DNA of 64,000 nucleotides from Lethocerus indicus (Eukaryota; Arthropoda; Insecta; Hemiptera; Belostomatidae), in NCBI GenBank assembly GCA_019843655.1, contig JACDQD010000104.1, forward strand, positions 8,308,001 through 8,372,000, written 5' to 3'. The notes beneath the pieces were generated by a model. It had not been told where the DNA came from, searched no databases, and saw only the letters and a program-made list of their open reading frames with translations. Shown piece after piece: positions 33,478-45,119 of the stretch. The stretch's first letter is position 1. The number at the start of each line of letters is the position of its first letter. The position numbers and the translations under genes are program-made.

Positions 33478-36453
33478 TAAAAAAAAAATATTATTTAATT
33501 CGGAAATAATTTAATAACATAATAAATGCTTAATTTTTGGTGACGTGAACAATTCTGCAAATATTTACTAAAAATAAAAAAACATTCGTGATTTAACGAG
33601 CGGTTTCACAACTGTTTACCTCTAGTATATAGCAATTGAGGATATTCCGTATGTATATTGAGAAATTAAATCCTGTCATCAAATCCAGTAGGGCAGGGGG
33701 ATAGTCTTTTGGCTATTGGGGGCCATTGATCTTGAGTTTTTAAAGGTAACTGTTTAGTCGGCACATCTCTGATGTGCCTTCGGGCCCTCTGAGGCGTCGC
33801 CTATAAAACACGCATTTCTCCGGTATCAAAAGCGTTTGGCTCTGTTTCGGCTTTTAGCCGGGTCTATATTTAACATTTGTATCTAGGCCAGCCGGGCCTT
33901 CCCGGCCTAGCGTCCGTCCCGTTAAAATATAATGCCTTTCCATTTACACGCCCCGTCTGATCGGCCCTAGCGGACGGACAGGCGAATGGGGTTTATATGT
34001 TAATGCTATACAACTTTCGGTAAGATGGCTGGATCCCGCCGGGAGATCCTCGGGCAGCAGGTGTTGTAACCCTATACGCCCCGTGATTCTTCCCCGTTCG
34101 GAACGAGACTTGTGCCGGTTCCAGCATAAAGGTTTATCCCATTCCCGGCTGGAGCTCCCTCGGGTGTTGTCTGCTTTCGCCGAACTCTCAGTCCTACCCT
34201 GATGATGGGGCCAATAAGAATCTCGGACAGATAGGCAGGGGCTCACCTGCTGCCCCGAGGGTCTATAAACTTTACTTTTTCGTAATCTTACGGGAGTTTG
34301 TATAGAATTAATTGGAATTCTGGTCGCGGACACTTTCGCTCGTGCTCGAGGTTATTTGTCTTCCATTACTTCAGTATTAATACCGGATCCCTGCCCATAA
34401 TTGATCGTTACTTACTTTTGTAACCCCTGGCATGATTTCTCGACAGATTAAACGAGTTTTAGCAATTACACTGTTTACGTGCGCGTAATAACTACAAATA
34501 TGTTTTTATTTAAAAATTGTATACAGTGTAGTTTATTTAATGTATAACAGAGGTATAAAGAACTTACTGCGTACTTAGTTTTTATTATCAGTAACATACG
34601 ATTTTGTTTAATCATCAAGGCTGGTAAATCGAAATATGCATTCATTGAATTGCATTTACTCACTTAGTCTGGGTCGTTATTGTGATAGAGGTGGAGTTAT
34701 TCCGTTCTGAAACACACAGAGATAATACCGGCTATTACTATCCAGGATGCTCAGATAACGTTACCTTTGAAACCTGACTGAGTCCGCAATTGGAGTACCC
34801 GCAGAGTCTTACCGGGCGACAGCGAAAAATGGGCACGCCGCCAGATTTCGATTAGGCATCCCGTAACAACGACACTCGAGAGGAAGCTATCTTAGCATCT
34901 CATATTATCTTTCATTTCCATCTGCCGTTAACTAAAGCATACCTTCAAATAAAGATACGATACGGAATTTCAAGAAGGGTCTAAGTGTAGGAAGATTAAA
35001 GGATTAATTTTAAAAATACGACACAATCAAGACAGTTCCTAACTTGATTGATGGGCGCTACTGAGGTTCGTGAAACGAAACCTGTCTATTATTGATAAAA
35101 GATACGCTATAATCACACTGTCTGCACTTTGTTATACAACCGACGCTCGTCTCTATATTTAATTGAGATTAGATTCAAAGCCATCTTATTTATTTGAAAT
35201 TTTAGGCGTCAAAAAAAATAATGCAGGCCGCCTTGGAATTTTCTGCCCCCGCTGGCAGATATAGGTCGCAATGTATTTATTATGAAAGTGGAAACGGAGG
35301 CCAGGAGCGCCCACATAACTCTCGTATAACTCCCATAACTCCGCCCTCGTATTTAAAACACGATTTTATTTTACACCTGTTGGTCCAATTTTACGATCCG
35401 GGGAACGACAGTCCGGGACAGTTCCGCAACTGGCGCCCCTTTCCGATCGCGACAATAATTTCCGTACGACACTTTGTACTAACCTTTTCCCAACTAAAAA
35501 TAGTAATAAATTTATCTTCCTCATCCATATATGTTGGAAATAAGTACGATAGTATTGCTTTTCTTTGTTCAAGTTTCGGAAATTAATGTTAATGTCTCAA
35601 TTTGGAGTTTTCCTCTTATTTATATTGGTTTTCTAATATTCATATATTTCTCCCAGTGACCGGCGACTAGTTGCGACTCGAATTAATAAACGATTCAAGC
35701 GAACGCGTCCGTAGCTCCTCTTCGGTTTTTATTACAGTCGAAAATGCCAAGTGGAGACCATCGCAAGCCATAAATTGTTGGCTCAGAGGACACATCTTGC
35801 CACTCCGCTTTTTGTCGCTTCCGGCCGGCCGAAGGATAACAGGTTTGATAGTGCCGGCGAAAGAAAACAAGAGATTTGCGAGGGTTTGAAACGCTTGAAA
35901 ATAGAAAACACAATTTATTTTCTCAATATATTATTACGATTCGGTAATTGAGTCGTGAGGGCTCGTTTCATCTGTCCTAGAGTCAGTGAGACAGAGAAAA
36001 AAGAATGAAGTTATATTAAATCTATAATAATCTACATTTCTAATAGTACTAACGCGAAACGAAATAAGACGAGATATCAGATATATATATTTCGTATTTC
36101 TAAATAATTTTAAAATTTGACCCTCCGGCTCAGATACTCTAAACGAAACTGCACTCATTGATTTTAATTTTTTTAAAAAGAGTGCTTTACGATAATGAGG
36201 AACATATATCGATTGTTCTGGGTAGAATTGTGATTACCTTTTCTTGGCGAGACCTTGCAAGGCCCGCAACGTCCATCAGGGCCGGTGTATCTGAATTGGT
36301 TAATTTTACACCACCTATTTTTGGCGCTGGTAAAAGGTTGACCACCTCGTCGTCGATTTTGGCCACAGATCCTATAGACCCCCACAATATATATCGCTGC
36401 CAGTATGCAACAATGCTGCTGCTTAACGTTTCTTTTATTTTTTCTTTCTGTAG
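33478..36453. other. non-coding stretch, no gene recognised
   Basis: GC-rich islet at 33.77-34.27 kb. On the minus strand, acceptor- and donor-like sites bracket 34664-34706 and 34568-34620, but the implied intron between them is too short and the frames do not join, so they are not called. The block 35.22-35.47 kb has mixed composition and may be regulatory. Confidence 0.45.
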
Positions 36454-36512
36454 CGCCTATTTTTACACCGCTTGGTTAGTCTTTGCATCGACAGTTTGTG
36501 TGAACATCTTGG
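36454..36512 (+). CDS. candidate internal exon (59 nt)
   Basis: This has the strongest acceptor of the plus strand: a 25-base pyrimidine-rich tract ending TTTCTTTCTGTAG. The 59-base segment ends at TTGG/GTATGT, an acceptable donor. Two frames are open: one reads as a hydrophobic, membrane-like segment (AYFYTAWLVFASTVCVNIL), the other RLFLHRLVSLCIDSLCEHL. I recognise neither and cannot choose between them. No flanking exon was identified. It could be a real exon, an unspliced decoy, or chance. Confidence 0.25.
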
Positions 36513-37025
36513 GTATGTACATTTGATCCCAGTAACAGATCGGCACTGGATTGTCATCAGAATGTCTGTTGGAACCCACGGAGCAGATTTTAATCTTTGA
36601 TGGTCGTATTTTAAACAACTTCTGGGCTCGAAATTATTTCTTATTTGTGGTTAAGCATTTTTAACATTTTCAGTTAAGAAAGAAAGAAAACAAGATGAAA
36701 GCCATTTAATAACGCGCGATTAAATAAGAACGGATATTTGTACTCCTGTATATTATGCGCAATGTAATGGGTTTATAATACTGGTGAATATTATGGGTTG
36801 CGCTTCGATCAGTTCCGTTATCTTTATCAGTTTCGTTGATGCAAGCGTTTGTATCATTGCAAAAATATTCCATTCGGGTGACAAACGATACGCAATGAAA
36901 TGGAATGACTTTGCCGTTTCTCGCCTTTCCCGTCGTTTTGGCACATAAGAAAATATATTTAAATAGGTCATTCAAATAGGTATTATATACGTATAATTAT
37001 AATTAATTTTTTCGTTTTAAAGTTT
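36513..37025. other. non-coding stretch, nothing recognised
   Basis: AT-rich DNA with only short chance reading frames. Confidence 0.5.
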
Positions 37026-37061
37026 CAGTCATCCTACTCGATAACTCGAGTAGGATGATTG
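37026..37061. repeat. 16-bp hairpin
   Basis: CAGTCATCCTACTCGA pairs with TCGAGTAGGATGATTG over 16 positions (15 Watson-Crick pairs and one G-T) around the loop TAAC. The arms are of balanced composition and lie in AT-rich DNA, so a chance origin is unlikely. With a 36-base footprint it is shorter than a typical microRNA precursor. A cruciform-prone insertion footprint or a small structured RNA are both possible. Confidence 0.85.
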
Positions 37062-37092
37062 TAAATCATTTTTGCCCTTATATATTCTCAGT

Positions 37093-37114
37093 ATTTCTAG
37101 TTGCCGCTAGAAAT
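37093..37114. repeat. 8-bp hairpin
   Basis: ATTTCTAG and CTAGAAAT flank TTGCCG. It lies 31 bases after the larger hairpin at 37026-37061. Confidence 0.7.
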
Positions 37115-37699
37115 CCGTATTCCCGATTGTGGTAAAAAGCGACATTCAGTCGTCCCGACTGGCGAGTACTGCTTGAATGGCGGACACCTATGGCCTCTAA
37201 TGACCGGTACGGTAATATATCACCTTATATATTATGGGCGGGCTTTGGCCTCGACCCGTCGACAACTGGCGGTAATAAGGAAGCTCCGACGTCACCGAGC
37301 CGTGGGGGACCGCCTGCATGCAAACGCTACTCCTCTCCCTCTTCCCGTCACTGAAATTCTTCACAACAGTCTTCGCCGAAACGTTTCGTCGCTATTATTA
37401 TAGCGGAACACTAGTTGTTATAGTATTTTTATATATTCATTCGTATGGACTGTCTGAATGCAATAACGAAAAGTTTCCTTTTCGGTACAGCTATGAATGG
37501 TTCAATCGATTGCTTTCTCCGTCTGTAGGCCGCTATCTTTTCCTTGTAACACTTTCGCGCTGAAGATTGAGTCTCAGAAAAAACATTGCGGAATGTCTCC
37601 GGATTTTCCAAAACTAGCTTTGAAATTCAGTAGTTTATTTGATGTATATATAATATATATATTTATATGAGCAAACATATGTATGCTCGTGTAAAAAAG
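37115..37699. other. non-coding stretch, nothing recognised
   Basis: Mixed composition with a short TA-rich run at 37645-37670. Confidence 0.5.
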
Positions 37700-37911
37700 G
37701 ATTGGGAAAAGAATCGCCCCTCTCGCTTCTGGAAAGAGAACCCAAGGGAAAGATGATCGAGTGGGGAGGCCCTCGTTACAATGGTTAGACGATGTAGAAG
37801 AGGACCCGGAGTAGAACAGTAGTAAGAACATGGAGAGGGTTCGGGGATGATAGGCGAGAGTGGGACTTTTATGTTGAGTGAGGACGAAGCACTACAAGAG
37901 CTATAGAGCGG
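37700..37911 (+). pseudogene. non-LTR retrotransposon endonuclease/RT C-terminal tail, decayed
   Basis: Three adjoining segments in shifting frames reconstruct a known tail pattern. From 37700 comes NRPSRFWKENPRER, then from 37761 VGRPSLQWLDDVEED and from 37825 RTWRGFGDDRREWDFYVE. The order GRP-x-x-x-W-x-DDVEED, then R-x-W-R-x-x-x-x-DR-x-EW, is characteristic of the C-terminal end of many arthropod endonuclease/reverse-transcriptase proteins of RTE/CR1-like elements. At least two frameshifts and stops at 37812-37814 and 37879-37881 show it is dead. The upstream reverse transcriptase was not recognised. Clade assignment is uncertain; that it is a LINE relic is fairly safe. Confidence 0.7.
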
Positions 37912-38109
37912 CCTCTCCTCCAGAACTTTCCGCACTTGGCGCTCTTTTCATAACCAATCCAGCCCCGGAACGATACTTTCCTACACCGTGTGTTCACGAC
38001 GAAATTTAAAAGATAATTGATTGTTTCTTTAAAAAGTTTCTACGCATAATAATGTTATATATTGATTCGGAATACCTGTCTTCTCTGGTCTGCGAAAGGG
38101 TTGGAATAC
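37912..38109. other. short non-coding spacer
   Basis: Separates the LINE tail relic from the inverted-repeat unit. Nothing recognised. Confidence 0.4.
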
Positions 38110-38269
38110 CGTAGATTTCACGTTCTTCCGACTCAGGTTTGGTTTTTCCCTGAACCGATTTCGACCAGTGACAAGTGACTCACACCGCTACTGAAGGTGG
38201 CGGGCGGCCGAAACCGGTCCAGCAAAAGACGAAACCAGCGAGAGGAGACGGAAGAACACGAAATCTACG
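38110..38269. mobile_element. 160-bp unit with 21-bp inverted repeats enclosing a hammerhead-like core
   Basis: The arms at 38110-38130 and 38249-38269 are complementary at 19 of 21 positions (CGTAGATTTCACGTTCTTCCG on the left). Between them lies the hammerhead-like core 38187-38223. The size and terminal repeats resemble a miniature inverted-repeat element or a structured satellite/retroelement monomer. No target-site duplication is evident. The identity of the element is unknown. Confidence 0.5.
38187..38223 (+). ncRNA. hammerhead ribozyme-like core with all helices
   Basis: Seen in order: GCT (38187-38189) able to pair with AGC (38221-38223) as stem I; core CTGAAGG; stem II GGC (38199-38201) with GCC (38207-38209) around GGGCG; GAAA; stem III ACC (38213-38215) with GGT (38216-38218) without a loop; then C (38219) at the cleavage position. 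A loop-less, self-complementary stem III is known from minimal hammerheads of retroelements that act as dimers. The ninth core position is G instead of A, which would impair catalysis, and an A-C mismatch sits at the base of stem I. It is probably a decayed copy. Confidence 0.45.
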
Positions 38270-38558
38270 TTATACTTGCACACCGTACTCGTCTTAAGCC
38301 TCGTCTTCCACCTACTGGATAAACTTTTTATGACAGTAACGGTATACTGATAGCGACAGGACGCTATAACGGTATTGCAGAGCGAATGCGGCCGAAACCG
38401 GTCTTCGGTCCAAACAAAGGGCAGTAATGACATACATCACTGCGCGCGAAAACTCCCCACCAACAAATATCCGAAACTCTCGCTATCGAATTTCATTACT
38501 GTCAGTCTCCTTTCGATGCGTTCAAGGGAATGTCTTTGGCAGAAATTGTGTCCAGAAT

Positions 38559-38600
38559 GCCGAGTTGGTAGGGCCGAGTTGGTAGAGCCGAGGTTGGTGG
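38559..38600. repeat. 14-bp tandem repeat, three copies
   Basis: GCCGAGTTGGTAGG, GCCGAGTTGGTAGA and GCCGAGGTTGGTGG follow each other without spacers. The third copy carries an extra G. The last bases resemble a splice donor but lie in the repeat. Confidence 0.85.
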
Positions 38601-38700
38601 GAGAGCGTGGGTCGGTCCCGCCTCCTTCCTACCGCCGCTGTACGGTCTCAGTCTGGTGCGGATCGCCAAACCGTCACCACCGTATTCTTCTTACCTTCCC

Positions 38701-38719
38701 CTCTCTCTCTCTCTCTCTC
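38701..38719. repeat. (CT)9 microsatellite
   Basis: Nineteen bases of perfect CT repeat followed by a GCTCTC tail. Confidence 0.9.
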
Positions 38720-38839
38720 GCTCTCACATTTACACTGACACAATTTTATTTTCGAGACGCGCTCCCCGGATTCGACTTCACTTCGGTCACCACTCTCGGT
38801 TGTGCTTACGCGAGTGAAGTGTCTCTGACGACAAGTGCA

Positions 38840-38884
38840 GTTCTAGGGCTTTTTCTGTACGCTCGCGGTATATTACCGAAACAG
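38840..38884 (+). CDS. weak exon candidate ending at a perfect donor
   Basis: ACAG/GTAAGG at 38881-38890 is a near-perfect donor. It closes the longest reading frame of the window (from 38375), which passes through the CT repeat and the tandem repeat above, so most of that frame is not a gene. Only the last 45 bases, after an acceptor-like GACAAGTGCAG, are marked here; the 5' limit is uncertain. It might instead be the end of a 5' non-coding exon. Confidence 0.15.
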
Positions 38885-40059
38885 GTAAGGCCGCTTCTCA
38901 TCTTAAATATCGATTATAAATTGTAGCTTCGTGCACTCTATCTATATCTTAATATTGCCACAAGTGGATATATAAAATAACGTGTTATATCTTTGTAATT
39001 TTGCAATAGTTTTTTGTTTTGTGGTCCAAGGAACGTTTTTAATCTTAGAATTTTATTTACGTTGTCTGTAACGGTTTAAATGTGATGTCTGATTAAATCA
39101 TTACACGCATTAGGTTTTCTAACATTTGTTCGAAGAACGCCTTCAGATAGATTTGGTATTGAGCAAGATTTTTGGTATTCTGTTGGCGCTCCTGTCAACG
39201 TTCATAAACAGTTGAACAAATTTCAGTTGATAATTATGACCGTTGTCACTATTTTTGTAGAAGCGAATCCTTTGACGATGTGTTTACTCACTATTAACCA
39301 GCAAGGCGTTCCTTCTGGCTTTACGCCATTATCAACTAAATGAATAGTTGTAATGCAATTCGATTGTTTTATTGTCCCGTACTTCCCGGAAATTTGCGCA
39401 ATCTTTCCTAGCAGGTAGCAGTCTATATAGGCGTTTGATAATTTTTCGACCCATACCGTAGTTGCTCCTTACAGCTTCCAGATGTCGTTTTCGCGTCGAT
39501 CGTTTAAATGAATATTATAAGAGAGAAAGCCACGTCTTAATCTTAATCTTAAGACGTTCTCTGAACGGTGGAGTCGAGGGCTTTCCACTCTGTAATCGAC
39601 GGCCGGCCTCTTGAAGCATCCGATCGGTCCACGCGCGGTCCACCCAACCGCACTTCGGTCCCCAACGCCACTTTAGATAACGTTTAACCGAGAATAAAAA
39701 AAAACCTCTCATACTGAACCAAATTTCCGGATGTCGATCTCTCCTAATCATCGGCATCAACGGACCTGAACTCGGGCTATTGCGAAACAAGGAATTAGCC
39801 CGCCGAGTGAACGCTACTGTCCCGGGTTAAGTGTGCTTCCACTAATTTAGTAGTTTTGGTAGTTTAGTAGCTTAAAACTTGGCGCAGATTAGCCAAATAA
39901 GGCTTATTGACCTTGCGACGTTCGTCTTCTAAAGGACAAAGGCACGCGGGACCTTCCGGGTTATTACTCTTTTTAGTATTTTTTCCACGAAATAGCTAAA
40001 AAAATGTTCAGAGAATTAAAATACACAATTTTTCCTTACTGAATGTTTAACTTTTGAAG
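38885..40059. other. non-coding stretch, no gene recognised
   Basis: Holds an 81-codon stop-free run on the minus strand (39226-39468) without a start codon, good splice sites or a known motif; it was not called. Confidence 0.45.
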
Positions 40060-40126
40060 TTACCGTGACAACCATAACTATAAGGATTACAAATACTTAT
40101 ATAACAAGACAGGATACGGAACCCGG
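40060..40126 (+). CDS. candidate internal exon (67 nt)
   Basis: A pyrimidine-rich stretch with a possible branch sequence (TTAAC) leads to CTTTTGAAG, then 67 bases, then the donor CGG/GTGAGT. In one frame, with one leading base, it reads YRDNHNYKDYKYLYNKTGYG followed by TR. The Tyr, Asn and Lys content is unusual for random sequence but reflects the local A-rich composition. I do not recognise a family. GAAG is a less common acceptor than CAG. Confidence 0.22.
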
Positions 40127-43100
40127 GTGAGTCAACCTTAAAAACTCATGGATTTGTTCGTTCCTTCCTTTTAAAAGCCCCAAATGACAGAGCTCGTCGC
40201 GATACGGATAGGAAGCTTCCGATAATACAGTTGTCACTTAACATTGTTTGAGCTAGAGCATAGAGTTGGTTCAACTTCATCTTAAGACTTTTGTCTCCGA
40301 ATCTTCTGGATAAAATTACGTTGTTCCGGACATTTGAGTCGGAATGCTTGTCTCGTTTGTACTTCTGGATCGATCGAACTGAAACTTATATTCCTGGGTA
40401 GTTAAAACTTCGTTCTGGAGGCTCCACAATAGCATTAGTGGAGTGGAAACCTCCCGGTTGTCAAAATTGACTCGGGCGTATACATTATCTGCAAACAGTA
40501 CAATGTAGTTAATGTTAAATGTAATTTTCCATCTGTCTAATTATTATCAGATTAATCTGTCTGAAGCACTACTGGCCACATTATCGATCAAATCGTTTGC
40601 GAATTCATATTCCATTGTCTGTACATATGTTTCCAAATCTATACACCTTATTCTAGAAAACAAATAATTTTGGTAGGCAGATCATTTGATCGTTGATAAA
40701 AATAAAAACTGTCACTGCGTTATTACATCAAATTTACATTGTGCAAAAAACGAAAACAACTGGTTAAGGAAACAAACTGAAAAGTGAGTACTGTGTATAA
40801 TGTATTCGGTTCAAAAGTGGAAATTTAATCGTCACTCGAATACCAGTAATCACCTGTTTGATTAATTATGGGGAAAGAGTCAACACTCCGTAAACACAAA
40901 CGAAAGAAAACCTTCGATTTTTCCTGTGCTCAAGACATAGTGTACTGTCTGAAATGAGCATTGTTTTTACTGCAAAACTAAAAGGTGACGCGATTGCACT
41001 AAAGTACCTTGCATATTGTATATTCAAATTGTAATTATGAATACAGCACCGTTCATGCAGAAGACGATTTTATTTTTTCCACTTATCGAGGTCTCTTCAA
41101 CAAATCGTCGGCCAATAATTCTGTTTGTTCACACTAGAAAAGACAATGGTTAATTCGGGCCACCCTCCCGAAAACCCCCATTTCCCTCGTGTCGATGCTA
41201 AAGTCGTTAAGCTAATGATTTCGGAATGAGTCCTTACAAAATGCGAATTAGTTCCGGACCGGTTGGTCTAGTTGAAATTCAAATTTCCCCGCCCTACTCA
41301 CCCCCCCTTATCAAAAAGTTGGTCCGTTCCGAGGCCGACTTTAAATTCCCGAAGGCCGCTCGCTACAACCCGAGCAGTGGCCGAAAAGAATATTAAGAGC
41401 TATCGATAATTGAAAGTATCGATGGACGGATACTTCGCTCTTGCGTGACTCAGCCGGACCGTGAAATTGTTCGAATATTGCGAAATTAATTACGCTTCTT
41501 CTGTTGGCTTCGGAGAGATTTCCCAAGAATTCTACGTGATTTCTTATGTATCACTATTCATTCGTTTACATTGGCAATTGAGGACAAGAAAAAAATCGTA
41601 AAGGAATTGTAATGTGTCAATTGTGATTCATCTTGACAATTCTTATATACATTTTCTTACTTTATTAGCAATTAGGATGATTACTACGATGACATGTTTT
41701 TCAGGATCCAATCCTTGCATTGTTCTGTAGATTTGTCTTTATCTTCGTTTGTCGACTGTAAGAGTTATTTCTCATATGTTTATTGTCATAGGGATGTTCT
41801 TTACCCTACTAAATATATTACAAAAACACCATTGAGATATTTGTATTTAGGGTCATAAATATTTCGATTTCTTATCCAATAAAAATTTATTGACATTCTG
41901 TTATGAAATATCTGTTAAAATGAATATTCAATTTCATTCTGATATGCACATTAATGAAGTAGTTGTATTATGGCTTTTACATGAATTTAATTGGCATCAG
42001 GCATCTTAAATACATATGAAACTCTGTCTAATAACACTAAATTGAGATATTAGGATGCGGCCTATGGAATAATTTTTGTATAATTTCCTTACGCGATGGG
42101 GAAACTACACACTCTACGCACCCAAAATATCGCCGTCCTTACTTATTATGTAAATTTCAACGCTCGTTAAATTGGGCGTAAAAACTAAAATTGAATTATT
42201 ACCTCTCCCTTTAGTATTCAATGGGTTGAACGCATCGGGTTATTTTTTTTGCCACTTTCTAATCCACTTTTCGGTCCGGAATTGAATGTGTATGGTACCA
42301 ATTGATTTCCTATAAATTTTCTGCTTTCCCTGATTGTAAGTTTAGCATACAATTTCACAGGATATGGTTCAAATACGTAAACCATTATTAACGTGTGGAT
42401 TTAAGGATTATATACGGTTTTCCTTAACATAATAGCGCCATCTCGAATGAAATAATAGTTCAATCATTAATAAATTTCATACACTGTTGTTCCCAGAAAG
42501 ATAGAGTGTTGTCATTTTTATGTGTATAATATTATTTAAAATGCACACTTTAAAAGAAAAGAAATCTAGCTATTATTTGGACTATATTCTTTATGTTGTT
42601 ATCGCGCATTTTCACCATTTAATTCATTTTATGGCATTCAGTTGAAATTTTAATTTTCTTAAACTTTTCCATAATTCAGTCTCCAATAGCATTAATTTAT
42701 ATTATCATTAAGGGAATATAGTTAAACAAAAATAATTACTGGGTACCTCCGCTAATGGCCTACATTAAGATTTACTTTTAAACATATATTTCAATTATAA
42801 GTTTCTAAAACTGTGTCATCCTTTTTGTTGAGCAATTGCTGCTAATTTATTTTACTCGCATAAATCCTTCAGAGAAGTACTCCTGGTTTATATTACAGTA
42901 AATTAATTATATAAGGTTAGTACTCTTATTTAGGTTGTAATGAAAAGAAATTCGGTGTAATGACAGCTGCAAAAAAATATTTAAACCTATTATGAAGAAC
43001 TGTATTCTTCATTTTAAAATTAAATTTCAAGGTGGCAAAGTAATCCTCGTTAAATTAATATTTCGCAGAAGAATACTCCATTAAACGGCAGTGAAACGAA

Positions 43101-45050
43101 TAGGAAATAAAGTTTGAAGTATTGTTATTAACTAATAATACATGATGTAACTGAGTCTCCAATGAAAACTGTGTTTAAAATGAAAGTTCAACTAATAACA
43201 TTTAAGTTTAATCACTAATGCTTAGTGCACTCATTAGTGTTTTTCTTTTCGTTGATAAATGAAATCTCAGTAAAAAAGGGTATCGTTTATCAGAATGTTT
43301 TACGATAAGGGCCCATCGGAGTCGTTTCCAAGATTGATTTATCACTCAGTATAACCAAATGCATATTCAACACACTATAGGGGTGCTGGCTCTCTATCAC
43401 AGTCAGCATTTAACGTCTGATCGTAGGCCTTGTTTTTATTGCGCCCGACCGAGGTGGGCAGGAGGCTCGGTTACGCGGAGCTCGTTACGCTCGTAAAAAG
43501 AGAGCGCTCAAATAATTGGCAGGTTTTATCGCTTGTTAAGGCCAGAGGGATAACTGACTCGTTTTGCCCATCCCGATTGGTTGGATCGTAAAACAATCTA
43601 GAAACCTAGAAAACCGATATTAAACGTTATTGCATTTTCTATTAGCCGGCTCGTAAAATGATTACCGGTTTCGATGAAAATAATTCGTTATAAACGATTT
43701 TACGCCTGTCCGCCATCGCGCTCATTCCCAATTAGCCGCCGTCCCATTATTTTCTCTGTAATATATCGATTTCGGGGCCCAAAGGGTGAAAAAGTGAGAA
43801 AATCTCCCATCGCCTTGGCCGAACTTTCGCTCATCTCCGCACATCCGACGTCTGAATTTCCACGGAAAGCGTCGGAATTATATTTATATTTCTACTCTCG
43901 GTTGTACAAAACACCTTTCGATTCGAATAATGTTCGTGTCAATATTGTTAGTGTTAATGTTTTCATGCTGTTCTTTGCAAGATTCAAGAAAACTCACTAC
44001 TTCTAGTTAGATAAATATTATTAAAATATAAATTACATGTATCGAATTTATTGAACGTATAGGAAAGTAATGAAAATTTAGTTAATTTCGTCTACATATT
44101 CCATAGAACATTGCATTCCAGCAGTAGGCGATAGAATTGCTGGAAATGGCTTTCGGCTACTTCACGGCGATTTTTCGCCGATGGATGGAAATTGATGGCT
44201 GGAATATGAAAGCGCTTCTCAGGCTTCTCATACCGGATCTAAAATTCGTCGAACGCCCGGAATTCCTCTCTGCGTCACGAAGGTTTCGCGCCTCCAATTC
44301 TCGAAGAATTGAACAGAAATGGTCTCAATTTAAAAATGTCCGCTCTCAATAGGTGGAACGATATATATTCTAATTTAACATTTTACAGAACTAATATTTC
44401 ATACTTGCTAAAAACATTTTCGGCCGAAACAACAAAAGGTATTTCACGGACATGAGAACATACAAACGATGTTGTCCAAAAAAAATTGCTCATTGAAATA
44501 GCTCCTTGAATTATTCATAGTAAAATTGAATTTCACGACAATAAGTTTACCTTAATTACACAGTGCGACTTGGAATAGTGGGGGGCCACGTTCGGGCGAT
44601 TTAAATTCGATTCATTGTTGGCCGCCTCCCCACTTGGATTTGACTTCTTAACAGTCCTCCTTCATATCTGGATTGGATTTAAACCCGCCGTGGTCGGGGG
44701 CGGTGGGAGGGGGGCACTCTCCTTTCGAGTATTAAATAAATCCTTTCATTCCCAGCCTCTTTTGAGAGAGAACCCACCCGGCCCCCTTCTACCATTGATT
44801 TGTTGAATGTCCCGACTCTCCGCCTTGCAAATAATCTCCCATTCAAGAGCTTCTGAATCGTTTACCTTGGGGGGAGGGGGGGGTCGCTGTTGTTCGACGG
44901 TTCACGCTTTTGTGGAGCTCGGCGAAAAATTATTTCTTGATAAATTTCACGCGGGAACTTAGGACAAACACCTCGATTATGAAAATTTTTATGTAATCAT
45001 TCGAGTATTAACTTTTTTAGTGCCACAACTGTAAGATAAAATCTGCGACA
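40127..45050. other. long AT-rich non-coding stretch
   Basis: The most AT-rich and feature-poor part of the window is 41.56-43.35 kb. Overlapping short inverted repeats of CACTAATG occur at 43213-43239. The block 43.40-43.70 kb has mixed composition and could be regulatory. The GC-rich islet 44.58-44.90 kb contains long G-runs. No gene or transposon was recognised before 45.05 kb. Confidence 0.5.
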
Positions 45051-45078
45051 TTGGTATTAAAGTAGCACTTAATACCAA
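45051..45078. repeat. 10-bp hairpin near the 3' side of a retrotransposon relic
   Basis: TTGGTATTAA and TTAATACCAA are perfect complements around AGTAGCAC. It lies about 50 bases from the likely 3' limit of the minus-strand relic. Confidence 0.75.
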
Positions 45079-45119
45079 ATAGTGGAGGGGAACCTCCTAT
45101 TTAAAATTTATTTTATTTA

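Noticed and set aside
33944..34333. 129-codon minus-strand reading frame with an internal GCAG/GTGAGC donor
   Set aside because: No acceptor with a pyrimidine tract and no known motif; GC-rich islet effect.
34568..34706. Two adjacent minus-strand exon-like segments with good acceptors and donors
   Set aside because: The implied intron is only about 40 bases and the frames do not join.
38375..38926. Longest reading frame of the window, 183 codons, plus strand
   Set aside because: It crosses a CT microsatellite and a 14-bp tandem repeat and has no domain. Only its last part next to a good donor was kept as a weak exon candidate.
39226..39468. 81-codon stop-free run on the minus strand
   Set aside because: No start codon, poor acceptor, no known motif; dozens of such runs are expected in 64 kb.
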